A DNA stretch of 64,000 nt from the NCBI GenBank assembly GCA_905221605.1, contig CAJNDS010002745.1, positions 422,501 to 486,500 of the forward strand, written 5' to 3'. Below the pieces are notes generated by a model. It did no database searches. It worked only from the letters and a program-made list of their open reading frames with translations, and was not told the DNA's origin. Origin of the DNA: Symbiodinium natans. Its lineage: Eukaryota > Sar > Dinophyceae > Suessiales > Symbiodiniaceae. Positions 38,432-48,542 of the stretch are shown here, piece after piece; position 1 is the first letter of the stretch, and the number at the start of each line of letters is the position of its first letter. The translations under genes were made by a program, and so were the position numbers.

Positions 38432-38911
38432 CTTGCAGATTGGGGTTTAGGGTTTAGGTTTTTCACAAGGGTTTAGGGTTTAGGGTTTAGGGTCTGGGGT
38501 TGAGGGTTGAGGGTTTAGGGTTTAGGGCTGCACCAATACCATTTTGATTGGTACTCGAAGAAGGAGTTGTTGCCGGCGTGATGGCGGTGGTAGTTGTGGG
38601 AAAAGACTACTAGGAGCAGCAAGAGCAGCAGCGACAGCAATGTTTCTGTCTGTATGTATATGTATATAAAGAAGGATATGGAAAACTTTCTTCGCTTGGG
38701 GAGGGCGGACAGGGAGAAGGGCTGCGGTGGTTTGGGCTTCTGTTCAGGAGGGGTGAGGGCTCGAAATCACATGCGCGCAAGCCCTTTCCTGCGGGTTTCG
38801 GGTTCATAGGCTATGTGTCGTCCAGAAGACCTCCGACTGGAGCCCCAAAGCACCTAGCTCCAAAGCCAGAAACCCTAAAGGTAGTGAGGGGGGGTACGTT
38901 CGGTCACGTAC

Positions 38912-39041
38912 CTTGGAGCCTCCTTCCTTGAAAACATCAGACAAAAACTGAATACATGCCTTGAGAAACCTATGTAATTCCCCTCTAAGAAGAGAACTGA
39001 GCCTGCACAACTGGGGCAAATCTATATACAGTTCTGCTGCT
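38912..39041 (-). CDS. ARM gene, exon (canonical borders)
   Basis: 130 nt. Acceptor TTTTTTCTAG, donor AAG|GTACGT. Reads AAELYIDLPQLCRLSSLLRG, ELHRFLKACIQFLSDVFKEG, GSK. Helical repeat pattern. Phase fits 39150-39233 upstream and 38336-38431 downstream. Confidence 0.65.
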
Positions 39042-39149
39042 CTAGAAAAAACCCTGAATCTAACAAGCTACCTAGAACCGCAAACCTTTGCCGGTAGGGC
39101 CACTCAGGTTTCGGGCTTATAGGGTTCAGGGTGCAACCCAAGTACGTAC

Positions 39150-39233
39150 CCTGCCTGTAGGGCTTTCACGAGCTGATGATCTTTAGCATCTACGGATACT
39201 CGATTCCTAGCCCCGAACTTCAGAGCCACCAAG
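39150..39233 (-). CDS. ARM gene, exon
   Basis: 84 nt, acceptor GTCGCAG, donor GG|GTACGT. Reads LVALKFGARNRVSVDAKDHQ then LVKALQA. Joins in phase to the next exon as KALQA-G-AAELYIDL. An alternative acceptor lies 11 nt upstream (GTACAG). Confidence 0.55.
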
Positions 39234-39264
39234 CTGCGACGTCCTGTACCCTAAGCCCCTGCGC

Positions 39265-39625
39265 CCCTAAACCCTAAACCCTAAACCCTAAACCCTAAAC
39301 CCTAAACCCTAAACCCTAAACCCTAAACCCTAAACCCTAAACCCTAAACCCTAAACCCTAAACCCTAAACCCTAAACCCTAAACCCTAAACCCTAAACCC
39401 TAACCCTGAACCCCGAACTCTATCTCTCCACCCCGATTTTAGAAGGAACCTCAGCCACGAGAGGGAAGAACCCGCCAGCGAAACTTCAGGGTTTCGGGTT
39501 TAGTGTTGAGGGTTTAACCCTAAACCCTAAACCCTAGACCCTAGACCCTAGACCCTAGACCCTAGACCCTAGACCCTGGACCCTAAACCCTAAACCCTAA
39601 ACCCTAAACTCTAAACCCTAACCCG
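39265..39625. repeat. CCCTAAA arrays with head-to-head junction
   Basis: About 20 clean units at 39265-39405, then GAGGGTTTAACCCTAAACCC at about 39507-39526, where TTTAGGG-type meets CCCTAAA-type directly, followed by CCCTAGA variants. Confidence 0.9.
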
Positions 39626-39705
39626 AGGCCCAGGTGCAGATGCCGCACCAAAGCCTCCGACGCCCCGAGCCGGCCGATTTCTGACTGAACCTCCCAGGGC
39701 TTCAC
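39623..39705 (-). CDS. ARM gene, exon (EIGRLGASEALVRHL)
   Basis: 83 nt, acceptor GCTTAAG, donor GG|GTTAGGG from telomeric repeat. Reads VKPWEVQSEIGRLGASEALV then RHLHLGL. Follows in phase from exon 40812-40889 (NAAYALSVLCGNAK-VKPWEVQSEIGRLGA), a textbook ARM succession. Confidence 0.65.
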
Positions 39706-40268
39706 CTTAAGCTTAGGGTTTGGGGTTTAGGGTTTAGGGTTTAGGGCTTAGGGTTTAGGGTTTAAGGTTTAGGGCCCCCTACATCCTCGACCCTACACCA
39801 GAAAATCGATTAGGATTTAGGGTTTGGGGTTTACGTTTAGGGAGTGGGGTTTAGGGTTTCAGGTTTAGTGTTTAGGGGTTGAGGGTTTAGCGGTGTGGGG
39901 TTACAGGAGAGCCAAGAAACATCCAAGAAGTAGTAGGCCTATCGCAAGAATAGCCTTTGTGCCTACACTCCTACTATGTGGTAGTTGATCAAAATACCTT
40001 CCAAAATTACCCTACATGTCCATTACAAACCCATAGGAACCAAAACCCTTTCCCAAGCAAGACCTTTACATCCGCCCTCCACGTGCCTACTTTTCTTGGA
40101 GGGTTCCTTCCTTTGAGGTTCTCATCAGTCAAGCTGAATGTCGAAGAATGCTGAGCCCTAAACCCTAAACCCTGAACCCTAAAGCTTCAGGGATACATGG
40201 GAAGTTCTTAGCTATGGGTTAAGTTCTTAGCTATGGGTTTGGGAGTCATGGGGGCCTTTGGGTTCCAG

Positions 40269-40315
40269 GTTTTACGGCGAGATACCACAAAAAGAAGGTG
40301 GTGGAAGAGCTCCAG
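40269..40315 (+). CDS. Candidate internal exon
   Basis: 47 nt with canonical borders: acceptor GGTTCCAG, donor CTCCAG|GTGTCA. Reads FTARYHKKKVVEELQ. On the plus strand inside an ARM intron; may be fortuitous. Upstream, GAAGTTCTTAGCTATGGGTT is tandemly repeated. Confidence 0.35.
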
Positions 40316-40649
40316 GTGTCATGAAGACAGCACACTGAATCACTGAAGCATAGGATTTAGGGTTTAGGATGGGTTTAGGGTTTAGGGTTTAGGCTTTAGG
40401 CATAAACTCGAGACCCTACACTCGAAGGAAGGAAAAGATTGGCCAGAAGAGAGTCCCGTGTAGCGCCCCCCCCCCCCCCCCCCATGGGTCCCATAATGGA
40501 GTCGATGCAACCCTAAACCCTAAACCCTAAACCCTTAAACACAAAAGTCCCTAAACCCTAAAGGGTTGAGTAGCTTCATATCGAAAGCCTAAAGTTGCTG
40601 TTGTTGTTTAGAAGCTGAAGTTTACTAGTGCTTCAGGTTGAAGAGCCTG

Positions 40650-40690
40650 CTTGGAAGTCCTTTTGACTCCGAGGTAGGCCGATTATCATA
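40650..40690. repeat. MITE family A, partial copy
   Basis: CTTGGAAGTCCTTTTGACT terminal repeat followed by GATTATCATACC; truncated by an array. Confidence 0.45.
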
Positions 40691-40811
40691 CCTGACAACC
40701 AAGGGTTTAGGGTTTAGGGTTTAGGGTTTAGGGTTTAGGGTTTAGGGTTTAGGGTTTAGGGTTAGGGTTTAGGGCTAGGGTTTGCCCACACTCGACGTCG
40801 CCCCGTCGGAC

Positions 40812-40889
40812 CTTGGCGTTGCCACAAAGCACAGAGAGTGCATAGGCTGCGTTGCTGATGGCCCCGCCCTCCAAGGAAAGCTCTCGGAC
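40812..40889 (-). CDS. ARM gene, exon (ISNAAYALSVLCGNAK)
   Basis: 78 nt, acceptor CTCGAAG, donor AAG|GTCCGA, phase 0-0. Reads VRELSLEGGAISNAAYALSV then LCGNAK, the conserved third ARM helix. Confidence 0.65.
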
Positions 40890-41106
40890 CTTCGAGGGTT
40901 TGCGGGTTCAGGGTGACTTTGGGAGGTTTAGGGGCTTCAGGCGGGGTCAATCCCGACTTGGGGCGCAGGTGACACATGTTTGTCTCCGTGGCTCAGCAGG
41001 TAGGGCTTAGAGTTTCGGGATTTTGGTTCCCCCAACCCTAAGGGTTTAGGGTTTAGGGTTTAGAGTTTAGGGTTTAGGGTTTCGGGCTTAGGGTTTTGGG
41101 TTTAGG

Positions 41107-41169
41107 GTGTCGGTTTTGCACAAAGGCACATCCGATGGCATAAGCGATTTGCGGCTTAACGTCGGCTCT
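41107..41169 (-). CDS. ARM-like candidate exon
   Basis: Acceptor CACAAAAG, reading RADVKPQIAYAIGCAFVQNR. Helix-like pattern compatible with an ARM/HEAT repeat. 3' border unclear (possible GA donor). Confidence 0.4.
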
Positions 41170-41390
41170 CTTTTGTGGAGCCGCACACGGACCATAAGAG
41201 AATCCCCTATGTAGCTGCACCCCACACTCCAAACTCCCAAACTCCGAGGTACTTCTCAGGTCTCAGCCTCCGCCCTAAACCCTAAGCCTCAGCCCCACCA
41301 GGCGAGGTTTAGGGTTTAGGGTTTAGGGTTTAGGGTTTAGGGTTTAGGGTTTAGGGTTTAGGGTTTAGGGTTTAGGGTGTAGGGTTTAGC

Positions 41391-41525
41391 GTCTAGGGGC
41401 TGCTGGGACGTGGACCCAACGAAGACTTCTCTGTGGCGAAACCGATGCTTGAGCCAAAGGCCTCTCTAACGTCTAGTCCGCATAAGGCTCCCGGTAGGGT
41501 GCCCAGAAGGACCCAGAAGTCATCT
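41391..41525. other. Coding-like island, strand ambiguous
   Basis: Minus: DDFWVLLGTLPGALCGLDVR, open to TAG. Plus: GPNEDFSVAKPMLEPKASLT to a donor CCG|GTAGGG. Both look protein-like, so I cannot choose. Confidence 0.3.
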
Positions 41526-41606
41526 GGGGTTTAGGGTTTAGGGCTTAGAGTTTAGGGTTTAGGGATTACCTGAAACCCCTGAATCTCAAAATCGAGAGAG
41601 GCCTAC

Positions 41607-41672
41607 ATGCAACCACGGGGACACGCCCGGGTTGAACTGTGATGCCACCAGGCCCGGCCCTCCAAAAGCCTG
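41607..41672 (-). CDS. Candidate exon, canonical borders
   Basis: 66 nt, acceptor CTGAGCAG, donor TTGCAT|GTAGGC, phase 0-0. Reads QAFGGPGLVASQFNPGVSPW then LH. It lies within the ARM series but is not obviously ARM. Confidence 0.45.
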
Positions 41673-41739
41673 CTGCTCAGATGTTACCCGAGGCCCGAAG
41701 CCCTCCCTCCAAAAGCCCTATCCTAAGCCCTAATCCCTG

Positions 41740-42135
41740 AACCCCAAACCCCAAATCCTCAACCTCCAATCCTCAAACCCTAAAACCCTAAATCAAACAC
41801 CCTAAAACACCCTAAAACACTAAAAAAACACTTAAAACCTTTAAAAACCCTTCAAAAAAACCGAAAGCCATCAAAAACCCTAAAAACCCTTAACGAAAAC
41901 ACTAAAAACCCCAAAACAACGCTTAAAAACCCTAAAAACCCTAAACAGCCCCAAAAAACCATACAAACTCCCAAAAAACCCTAACAAAACCCTTAAAAAC
42001 ACACAACAAAAACCCTAAACAAAACTAAAAAAACACTAGAAAACCCAAACAACACAAAAATAAAAATAAAAAACTAAAACCCTAAAACCCTGAACCCCTA
42101 AAACCCTAAACCCAAACACCCTAAAACCCTAACAC
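41740..42135. repeat. Strongly degenerate CCCTAAA array (A-rich)
   Basis: Units drifted to CCCTAAAAA, CCCTTAAAAA and ACACTAAAA. The most eroded telomeric block in the window. Confidence 0.85.
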
Positions 42136-42141
42136 CTACAA

Positions 42142-42206
42142 AAGCCCAGGGCACCAGGTGGTGCATGGCATTGAGGCGGATGGCGATGTTTTGGGCCCTG
42201 ACATCC
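42142..42206 (-). CDS. ARM/HEAT-like candidate exon
   Basis: Acceptor AATCCCAAG, reading DVRAQNIAIRLNAMHHLVPW then AF, donor TTT|GTAGGT. Coding-like helical pattern; phase with neighbours not resolved. Confidence 0.45.
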
Positions 42207-42659
42207 TTGGGATTTAGGGTTTAGGGTTTAGGGTTTAGGGTTTAGGGTTTCGGTTTGGGGTTTGGGGTTTCGGGTTTAAGGGTTAGTCTAAGGTTTCGGG
42301 TTTAAGGCTTAGGGTTTGGGGATTTAGGTTTACAAGCAGGGGCCCCGTGGTCATGCTAGTAGCAACTTTCGTTAGCAACTTTCGTTAAGGCTAAATGATA
42401 GGAACTCTCCCCCACGGCCCAGTTTAAGGGCTTAGAGTTTGGGGTTTGGGTTTTCGGCTTTGACGACGCTCCAGGCCCCTCAAAACCTGGACCCTGAAGC
42501 CTGAACCCTAAACCCAGCCCATCCCAACCATTACACTACCCCCCCAGAAACACTCCGAAACTCCCTACGCCCTGAACCCGAAACCCTGGGGTTTAGACCC
42601 TTGCACCCAGCCCAAGCTCCCGAAGCTCTTGAACCCTGAAACCTGAAGCCTAAACCCAA

Positions 42660-43015
42660 CCCTGGGGTTAGGGTTTAGGGTTTAGGGTTTAGGGTTTAGG
42701 GTTTAGGGTTTAGGGTTTAGGGTTTAGGGTTTAGGGGCACCCCGAGACCCCCTAAATCCTCGAATTGGTGGTCCGGGCGTCGTCCTCGCAAAGGTGCGCC
42801 ATGGCAAAGCTTGCTTGACAGCGCTCCACCGCGCGACCAGAATCCAGCCTCAAGCAAGGAAACTCATCACCCTAACCCTAAACCCTAAACCCTAAACCCT
42901 AAACCCTAAACCCTAAACCCTAAACCCTAAACCCTAAACCCTAAACCCTAAACCCTAAACCCTAACCCTAAACCCTAAACCCTAAACCCTACACCCTAAA
43001 CCCTAAACCCTAACA
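42660..43015. repeat. TTTAGGG and CCCTAAA arrays around an exon
   Basis: TTTAGGG 42660-42735 and CCCTAAA 42870-43015 (about 20 units) border the island 42740-42868. Confidence 0.9.
42758..42848 (-). CDS. ARM gene, exon (AVERCQASFAMAHLCEDD)
   Basis: Acceptor TGCTTGAG, reading LDSGRAVERCQASFAMAHLC then EDDARTTNS. One leading nt completes GG from 44090-44151. Third-helix ARM pattern. The donor is non-GT or unresolved. Confidence 0.6.
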
Positions 43016-43637
43016 AGCCAAACTCTATGCCAGATCGGATCAAGTGTTCAGTTTCCTTACTCGCATGTTCGCATCATCACGGGTTTAGGAATCAAAGCTT
43101 AGGGTTTGGGGTTTAGTGTGTGGGGTTTAGGGCCAGAGGTATGATACGAATAACGCAGTCTAGGGCCCGTATGCTGTTGCACATCTACAAGCCCTCGGGC
43201 ATGCTCATATAGGACTTCTAAAGTGTAGTATCAGGATTCGTTCTTCAAAAGCACTGGCACCAATTACTGCGACTTGGGTATTATCCATAACTAGCACAAA
43301 ACCCTGACCTAATCCCACAATCCGGGGGGGGGGGGGGAAAGGCCTCTTCAGTCAGGACCAGAAAAACCTATCGTAGGGTTCAGGGTTTTTGTTCTGGGGT
43401 TTAGCGCTTAGCGTTTAGGGTTCAGGCTTTAAGGGCCCCCACTCAATAAGGGCCCATATGAAGCTACCCTAGTTATTGTAGACTCCAAATTCTGGGTTTG
43501 AGGGGGGTTGGGCTTGGGCCCCCCAACCATGTAATTCGCTGTAACCCGAGAGACCCTTACGGTTTGGGGTTTAGGGCGTAATGTTGGACCCTGTTTAGTA
43601 GGGGGGGGACTCTTTGAAGTCAAATTGGCCGAATTAT

Positions 43638-43838
43638 TCAGGATCCCCTGACTGTTTGGGGGATCCTCTTTAAAGTCAAATCGTCCGGGCGCCGTAAGAA
43701 ATATCCACGCGGCGCGCCGTTATAAAAAAGATGCTGTGCATCGCTGCCCCTTTTAAACTCCTCCCTATTAAAATCATATAAGCCCCGCCGTGTAATCAGG
43801 ATCCCATCCACGCCTCGACTGTTCGGGGAGGGGGGCAC
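43638..43838 (-). CDS. Coding-like minus ORF
   Basis: Reads SRGVDGILITRRGLYDFNRE then EFKRGSDAQHLFYNGAPRGY, convincing composition, open through 66 codons. Contains an internal duplicate (TTTAAAGTCAAAT and TTTGAAGTCAAAT around GGATCCCC). No family recognised. Confidence 0.35.
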   Translation of the reverse strand: MPPSPNSRGVDGILITRRGLYDFNREEFKRGSDAQHLFYNGAPRGYFLRRPDDLTLKRIPQTVRGS

Positions 43839-43964
43839 ATTAAAGAGGGTCCCACATTAGGGTTTAAGCCACCAAGGCCTGATCATAGGATCCCCTACTA
43901 CCCCTCCGCCCATTTCTCACACTTCTCACACTTCCCCAGCCCCTCACCCCCCCACCACAGCCGT

Positions 43965-44590
43965 CTCAACCCTAAACCCTGAACCCTGAACCCCAAACCC
44001 CAAACCCCAAACCCTAAACCCTACACCCAAAACCCAAAGCCCTAAACCCTAAACCCTAAACCCTAAACCCTAAACCCTAAACCCTAAACCCAGGCCCAAA
44101 GCCCAGGAGCATCCGCACCACCGGGCCGAGGCCCCCAGCGGCCACCACAGCCTGGCAAAGGGTTTAGGGTTTAGGGTTTAGGGTTTAGGGTTTAGGGTTT
44201 AGGGTTTAGGGTTTAGGGTTTAGGGTTTAGGGTTTAGGGTTTAGGGTTTAGGGTTTTGTGGATCTGTGGTTGGGAACTTAGGGGTTCTGTGGATGTGGGG
44301 GGTTGGGAGTTTAGGGTTTCGGGTTTAGGGTTTAGGGTTTAGGGTTTAGGGTTTAGGGCTTACGGTTTAGGTTTTGGGTTTGGGTTTGGGGTTTGGGTTT
44401 AGGGTTTTGTGGATCTGGGGTTGGGAGTTTAGGGTTTAGGGCTTAGGGTTTAGGGTTTAAGGTTTGGGGCTTTGTGGATCTGGGGTTGGGAGCTTTGGGT
44501 TAAGGGCTTCAGGGTTTAGAGGGTTTATAGGGTTGAAGGTCTTAAGGGCTTAGGGTTTGGGGTTTGGGTTTTTGGGGTTTCGGGTTTAAG
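43965..44590. repeat. CCCTAAA (left) and TTTAGGG (right) arrays
   Basis: CCCTAAA 43965-44093 and TTTAGGG 44160-44255 flank the 62-nt ARM exon 44090-44151 as an inverted pair. Degenerate TTTGGG/GGATCTGGGG variants continue to about 44590. Confidence 0.9.
44090..44151 (-). CDS. ARM gene, exon (AVVAAGGLGPVVRMLLG)
   Basis: 62 nt, acceptor CTTTGCCAG, donor GG|GTTTAGG from the array. Reads AVVAAGGLGPVVRMLLGFGP, the classical ARM start. In phase with 42758-42848 (GFGP-G-LDSGRAVERC). Confidence 0.65.
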
Positions 44591-45239
44591 GTTGGGGGTG
44601 TGGGTTCGGATTGGGGGTGTAAGGGTGTGTGGAATGGGATGTCTGGGGTAAGGGGTTTGGGATTGGGTGGGGGTTTGGGGGTTTGGGACTTAGAGTTTGG
44701 GGTTTGGACGCGCTGGCCGTAAGGTCTGGGAGCATACGGGAGAGAGTGAAATAAACCGCTGTATAGCATCTACATAGGGTTGGGGGTTCATCGACGTGGG
44801 CTTTAAGGATACGGGATGCTACCGGGTTTACGGTCTAGGGCTTAGGGGTTAAAAATTATAGGGTTTAGGCGCTTTTTCATTGGCGAGAGATGATAGGATT
44901 TGGTGTTTACAGGGCTTATGGGATTAAGGTATGTGGGGTGTGGGATTTGAGGTTTAGGGCGTGGCGTTCGATCGGAACTGTGGCGGGACAGGCGGCTTAG
45001 AGGGTTTCGGGTTTTAGGGTTTAGGAATTCAACTTAGGGAGATTTCGGGTTTAGGGTTTTCGTGTTCGGGGTCCAGGGCTTTGGGCCTTGCGGGAGCAGC
45101 CTCGCGCCACGCCCAATGGGTTTAGGATTTAGGGTTTAGGGTTTAGGGTAGAAGAAAGAGCTCTCAGTCCCTCTTGAGGATGATACGGGTGCGACCCACG
45201 ATCTGGATGTCCTAAACCCCGAACCCCAAACCCCAAACC

Positions 45240-45500
45240 CTAAACCCTTAGCTTTCAAAGGCTTTGTCTTGGCTTTTGCCAACTTGCCACGTGGCCCACG
45301 AAGCCGCTCGAGTCCCGGGAGCCGCGAAGTGAGAGCGATGGGCTCTGGGTATCGTGGTGGATAATGGCTTGGTCCCATCCGCAACCACGAGCTTCACGCC
45401 AAGCTGGCCATTTGGGTGGCACAGGCGGCCACGGTGAAGTGACCCAACCTGTCGCAGAGTACTTCTTTGACGGCTTGCGCTGGCCTGTGCCATCCAGAGC
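45240..45500 (-). CDS. Coding-like minus island
   Basis: All three minus frames are nearly open. The most protein-like reads GQLGVKLVVADGTKPLSTTI. A separate short exon-like stretch just 3' (45212-45168) reads DIQIVGRTRIILKRD plus TGA. Function unknown. Confidence 0.3.
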
Positions 45501-45570
45501 ACTACACGATATCGGGTTTAGGGTTTATAGGGTTTAGGGCTCAGATATGCTTAGATTATGCCTCGTGCAG

Positions 45571-45630
45571 AACTTCCGTGAGTCATATGCGTTGCACGGC
45601 AGACAGCGGACCTGCCACCCTGAATACTGA
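45571..45630 (+). CDS. Candidate terminal exon
   Basis: Acceptor CCTCGTGCAG, reading NFRESYALHGRQRTCHPEY then TGA. Plus strand, inside the minus ARM region. Confidence 0.35.
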   Translation, partial: NFRESYALHGRQRTCHPEY

Positions 45631-47044
45631 GCCCACATCCTGCCGCGAAGCCCCTTAGGAGAGGATGTCGGCATTGCCCCTATTAAACCCTAAACCTTAA
45701 GCTTTTGTGTTTCGGTTTTTGGGGAAAGATGACACTAACATACACTAACCGCTAAATCTGCTGAATTGGAGACTATCCGGGACCCGTGGGAAAATGAAAG
45801 CGGATCCTCCTTAAGGACCCTGTAAACGACCCAACTGTAAAACAGGGTACCAGGCTCTTCAACCTCAAGGAAATACCCCTAAACCTTAAGCCACCAAAAC
45901 CTTGACCCTTTCACTTAAACTTTAACCCCCCAAACCCCAAAACCCTACTTCTTCATCCTCCCAAGGGGTCTCAGGGTTTAGGGTTTCTTATTTATTTCGG
46001 TTTATGGGGCTGAAGGAGGGTCACATTACGTCACCAACTTGAAGGTTGGACGTAGAGCGGACCGGTGTCTGTTCGGGCTGCAGAGGATGGGCGGGCTTGG
46101 GGCCGTGACCTCTGCAGCCCTAAACCCTACCAACCCCCCCAAACTCTCAACCCCAAACCCCGAACCCTAGACCCTTTCAACCCCAAACCTGAGACCCTAA
46201 CCCCAAACCCTAAACCCCAAACCCTAAAACCAAAGCCCGAAACCCAAAACCCCAAATCCTAAACCCCAGACCCCTCCGCCGGCCTCGCGATGCTTTTTGC
46301 TGCTCTGGGCCTTATGAAGCCGAGGTGTTCAGGATTTCTCGAAGATAACCCCGGTTTAGGGTTTAGGGTTTAGGGTTTAGGGTTTAGGGCGTAGGGTTTA
46401 GGGTTTAGGGTTTAGGGAAGGAGAGGCCCCCAAGTCGTAAGCAGTGGGGTTTGTAAGGGCCCTCGAGTGCGTTTAGAAGTCAGAATATTCAGGTTCGAGC
46501 TCTACTTCAGGGGCCCCATACTTGCAGGGCTTGGGACTTGTGGGTTTAGGGTTCGGGGGGCTTAGGGCTCAAGGTTTGTGGCTCTGGTCTAGGGTTGAGA
46601 GTTTAGCGTTTAGGGTTAAACCCTAAACCCTAAACCCAAAATCAACCTAAACCTTTGGGGCTGAGGCTTTGCGGAGGCTTCGGCTTAGGGCATCTTGGAA
46701 TCTTGGGAGGGCAAGGGCGTTTGTTGTCGGCTTCGGGACTTAACTTAGGTTTTTGCAGCCTAGGTACATCAGGGAAACTCTAACCCCCAAACCCTGTAAA
46801 CCCTAAACCCTAAACCCTAAACCCTAAACCAAAAACCAAGAAACTCTCCAAGATCTTGCGGACCGCGCGAAGCCCAGAGTGACGTGCCCAAGATAAGGGG
46901 GTGAAAGGAGATACAGAGGGGCTTGGATGATGGTTCAGGGGTTAGGGCCATGGTAACCCCTAAACCCTAAACCCTAAACCCTAAACCCTAAACCCTGAAC
47001 TCTAAACCCTAAACCCTAACCCCTAAACCCCAGTCAAGGTGCAA

Positions 47045-47102
47045 TGTGGCCCAGTGCCATGGCGGCGTTGGCCCGCTCCATGCCCATTCCAACCTCCGCT
47101 TC
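47045..47102 (-). CDS. ARM gene, exon (ERANAAMALGHIA)
   Basis: Acceptor TAGCTGAG, reading EAEVGMGMERANAAMALGHI. ARM/PBS-lyase-HEAT third-helix pattern. TGA follows in frame, so a GC or GA donor, or a true end, is required. Confidence 0.55.
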
Positions 47103-47342
47103 CTCAGCTAGGGTTTAGGGTTTGGGGTTTGGGGTTCAGGGTTCAGGGTTCAGGGTTTAGGGTTTAGGGTTTAGGGTTTAGGGTATAGGGTTTAGGGACG
47201 TTGGGGATTTAGGGTTTAGGGCTAGGGACTTTGGGGATTTAGGGGATTTAGGGTTTAGGGCCCTGAATTGGGTTTAAGGGATTTTGGGGTTTAGGGTTTA
47301 TTCTTCAGGCTTTACAGGGTTGACAGGACGTTGAGATGAGTC

Positions 47343-47455
47343 ACTTGGAAGCTCTTTTGACTTAGTAAGTCTACTTAGTATCCCCTAGACCCCGTTTATA
47401 ATCGCCATAACCCACCTTAGTAACCCTACTTATGAAGTCAAAAGGGCTTCCAACT
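47343..47455. repeat. MITE family A, intact copy
   Basis: 113 bp with ~28-bp terminal inverted repeats. Left begins ACTTGGAAGCTCTTTTGACT; the right end inverted begins AGTTGGAAGCCCTTTTGACT. Core has GTATCCCCTAGA and ATAATCGCCATAACCCACCTTA. Other copies: 60261-60357, 63279-63364 (inverted), 38191-38280 and 40650-40690 (degraded). Confidence 0.75.
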
Positions 47456-47594
47456 ACCCCCCCTCCCTCCCCCCCCATTTTTTAGGGTAGAACCTTCGCA
47501 GCAAAGACATACTTACTTGTCCATATCCTAGGGGGAAGGTGAAACAAAAACACGGGCTACCTACAAGGAAATTGAGGATGCATGAAAGCCTTAG

Positions 47595-47737
47595 TGCAAC
47601 TAGACCCGGGAGTAACCTAGGAATAAAAAAGGTTACCCTTGTTGCTTTTAAGGGGATGATAAGAGGAACCCCAACCCGAATAAAAGGGAAAAAGGGCCTA
47701 CTCCCCCCCAGGCCTAGGATCTACGGGACCTGCGCTC
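47595..47737. repeat. Dispersed repeat I, copy 2
   Basis: Cognate of 35824-35962: AGTAACCTAGGAATAAAAAAGG, AGGAACCCCAACCCGAA, GGGCCTACTC, CCTGCGCT. Confidence 0.6.
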
Positions 47738-47882
47738 CCCCCTTTTCTTACTGGCCCAAAACCCAAGGAAATAAAAGTTGAAACTTTCAGAATAAACTAC
47801 CTTATAAGAAGCCCAAAAGTTGAAAAGTTGGGTTTTGAGCCAGTAAGTTTTATAGCGTTTTGAAGGTGAACCCTGAACCCCG

Positions 47883-47973
47883 GCATGCTGAAACCGTCAA
47901 AGCCTGCCCTATGTATTATAACGCTCTGCATGCCTCCCGAAACAGAAAGTCACTTAGAGAACCCTGACATCTT
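47883..47973 (+). CDS. Candidate exon
   Basis: Plus frame reading HAETVKACPMYYNALHASRN then RKSLREP and TGA. Island without telomeric units. Strand tentative. Confidence 0.3.
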
Positions 47974-48148
47974 AATAAGCTGCGGGCTACCGCAATGGTG
48001 TGTGTTGAGGACACTCTAACAGGTACTTTGGGCTTCGCAAACCTTCGGAAAGGTTTAGGGTTTGTGGTTTTGGGGCGGGGGGTTTAGGGTTTAGGGACTT
48101 TGGGGATTTAGGGTTTAGGGTTTGGGGGTAGGGTTTAGTAAGGGTTAC

Positions 48149-48240
48149 CTCCACGTGGCCTTCGCCGAGACCAGCTTGATGAGAGGTTTGAGGCCATCCA
48201 GCTCGACCAGAGACACGGGGTAGAGGTGGTGCTCTTTCAC
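48149..48240 (-). CDS. ARM gene, exon (LVELDGLKPLIKLVSAK), canonical borders
   Basis: 92 nt. Acceptor CTCTTCCCAG, donor AG|GTAACC. Reads VKEHHLYPVSLVELDGLKPL then IKLVSAKATW. A clean ARM repeat. Its 5' border (35 bp around the acceptor) is duplicated at 48326-48370 inside the preceding intron. Confidence 0.7.
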
Positions 48241-48432
48241 CTGGGAAGAGTTGGGTTTGGGGTTTAGGGTTAGGGTTTAGGATTTAGGGTTTAGGATTTA
48301 GGGTTTAGGGTTGAGGGGGTTTAGGGTTTGGGGGTAGAGATGGTGCTCTTTCACCTGGGAAGAGTTGGCAGTTCAGGTTTGAAGGATGATGAAGCCCTAA
48401 ACCATGAACCCTAAACCCTAAACCCTAAACTC

Positions 48433-48542
48433 TAGCCAGGCTGCTATGTAAGCCAGGTCTTGTGCTGCATGGCTTCTGGCCGCCGGGTCCTTGCTGGACA
48501 GCTCGCGGACCGATGGCTGCAGTCTCTTCAGCGTGTCCATGG
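48433..48542 (-). CDS. ARM gene, most upstream exon found
   Basis: 110 nt, acceptor CCCTCCAG, reading MDTLKRLQPSVRELSSKDPA then ARSHAAQDLAYIAAWL. Joining CTA|GAGTTT (GA donor) to 48149-48240 gives AYIAAWL-VKEHHLYPVSLVELDG in phase. The ATG near its start could be the initiator or internal. Confidence 0.6.

Noticed and set aside
46843-46905. ARM-like minus exon (HSGLRAVRKILESFL)
   Set aside because: Protein-like, but no AG acceptor upstream of the readable part; only an 18-nt remnant would be spliced.
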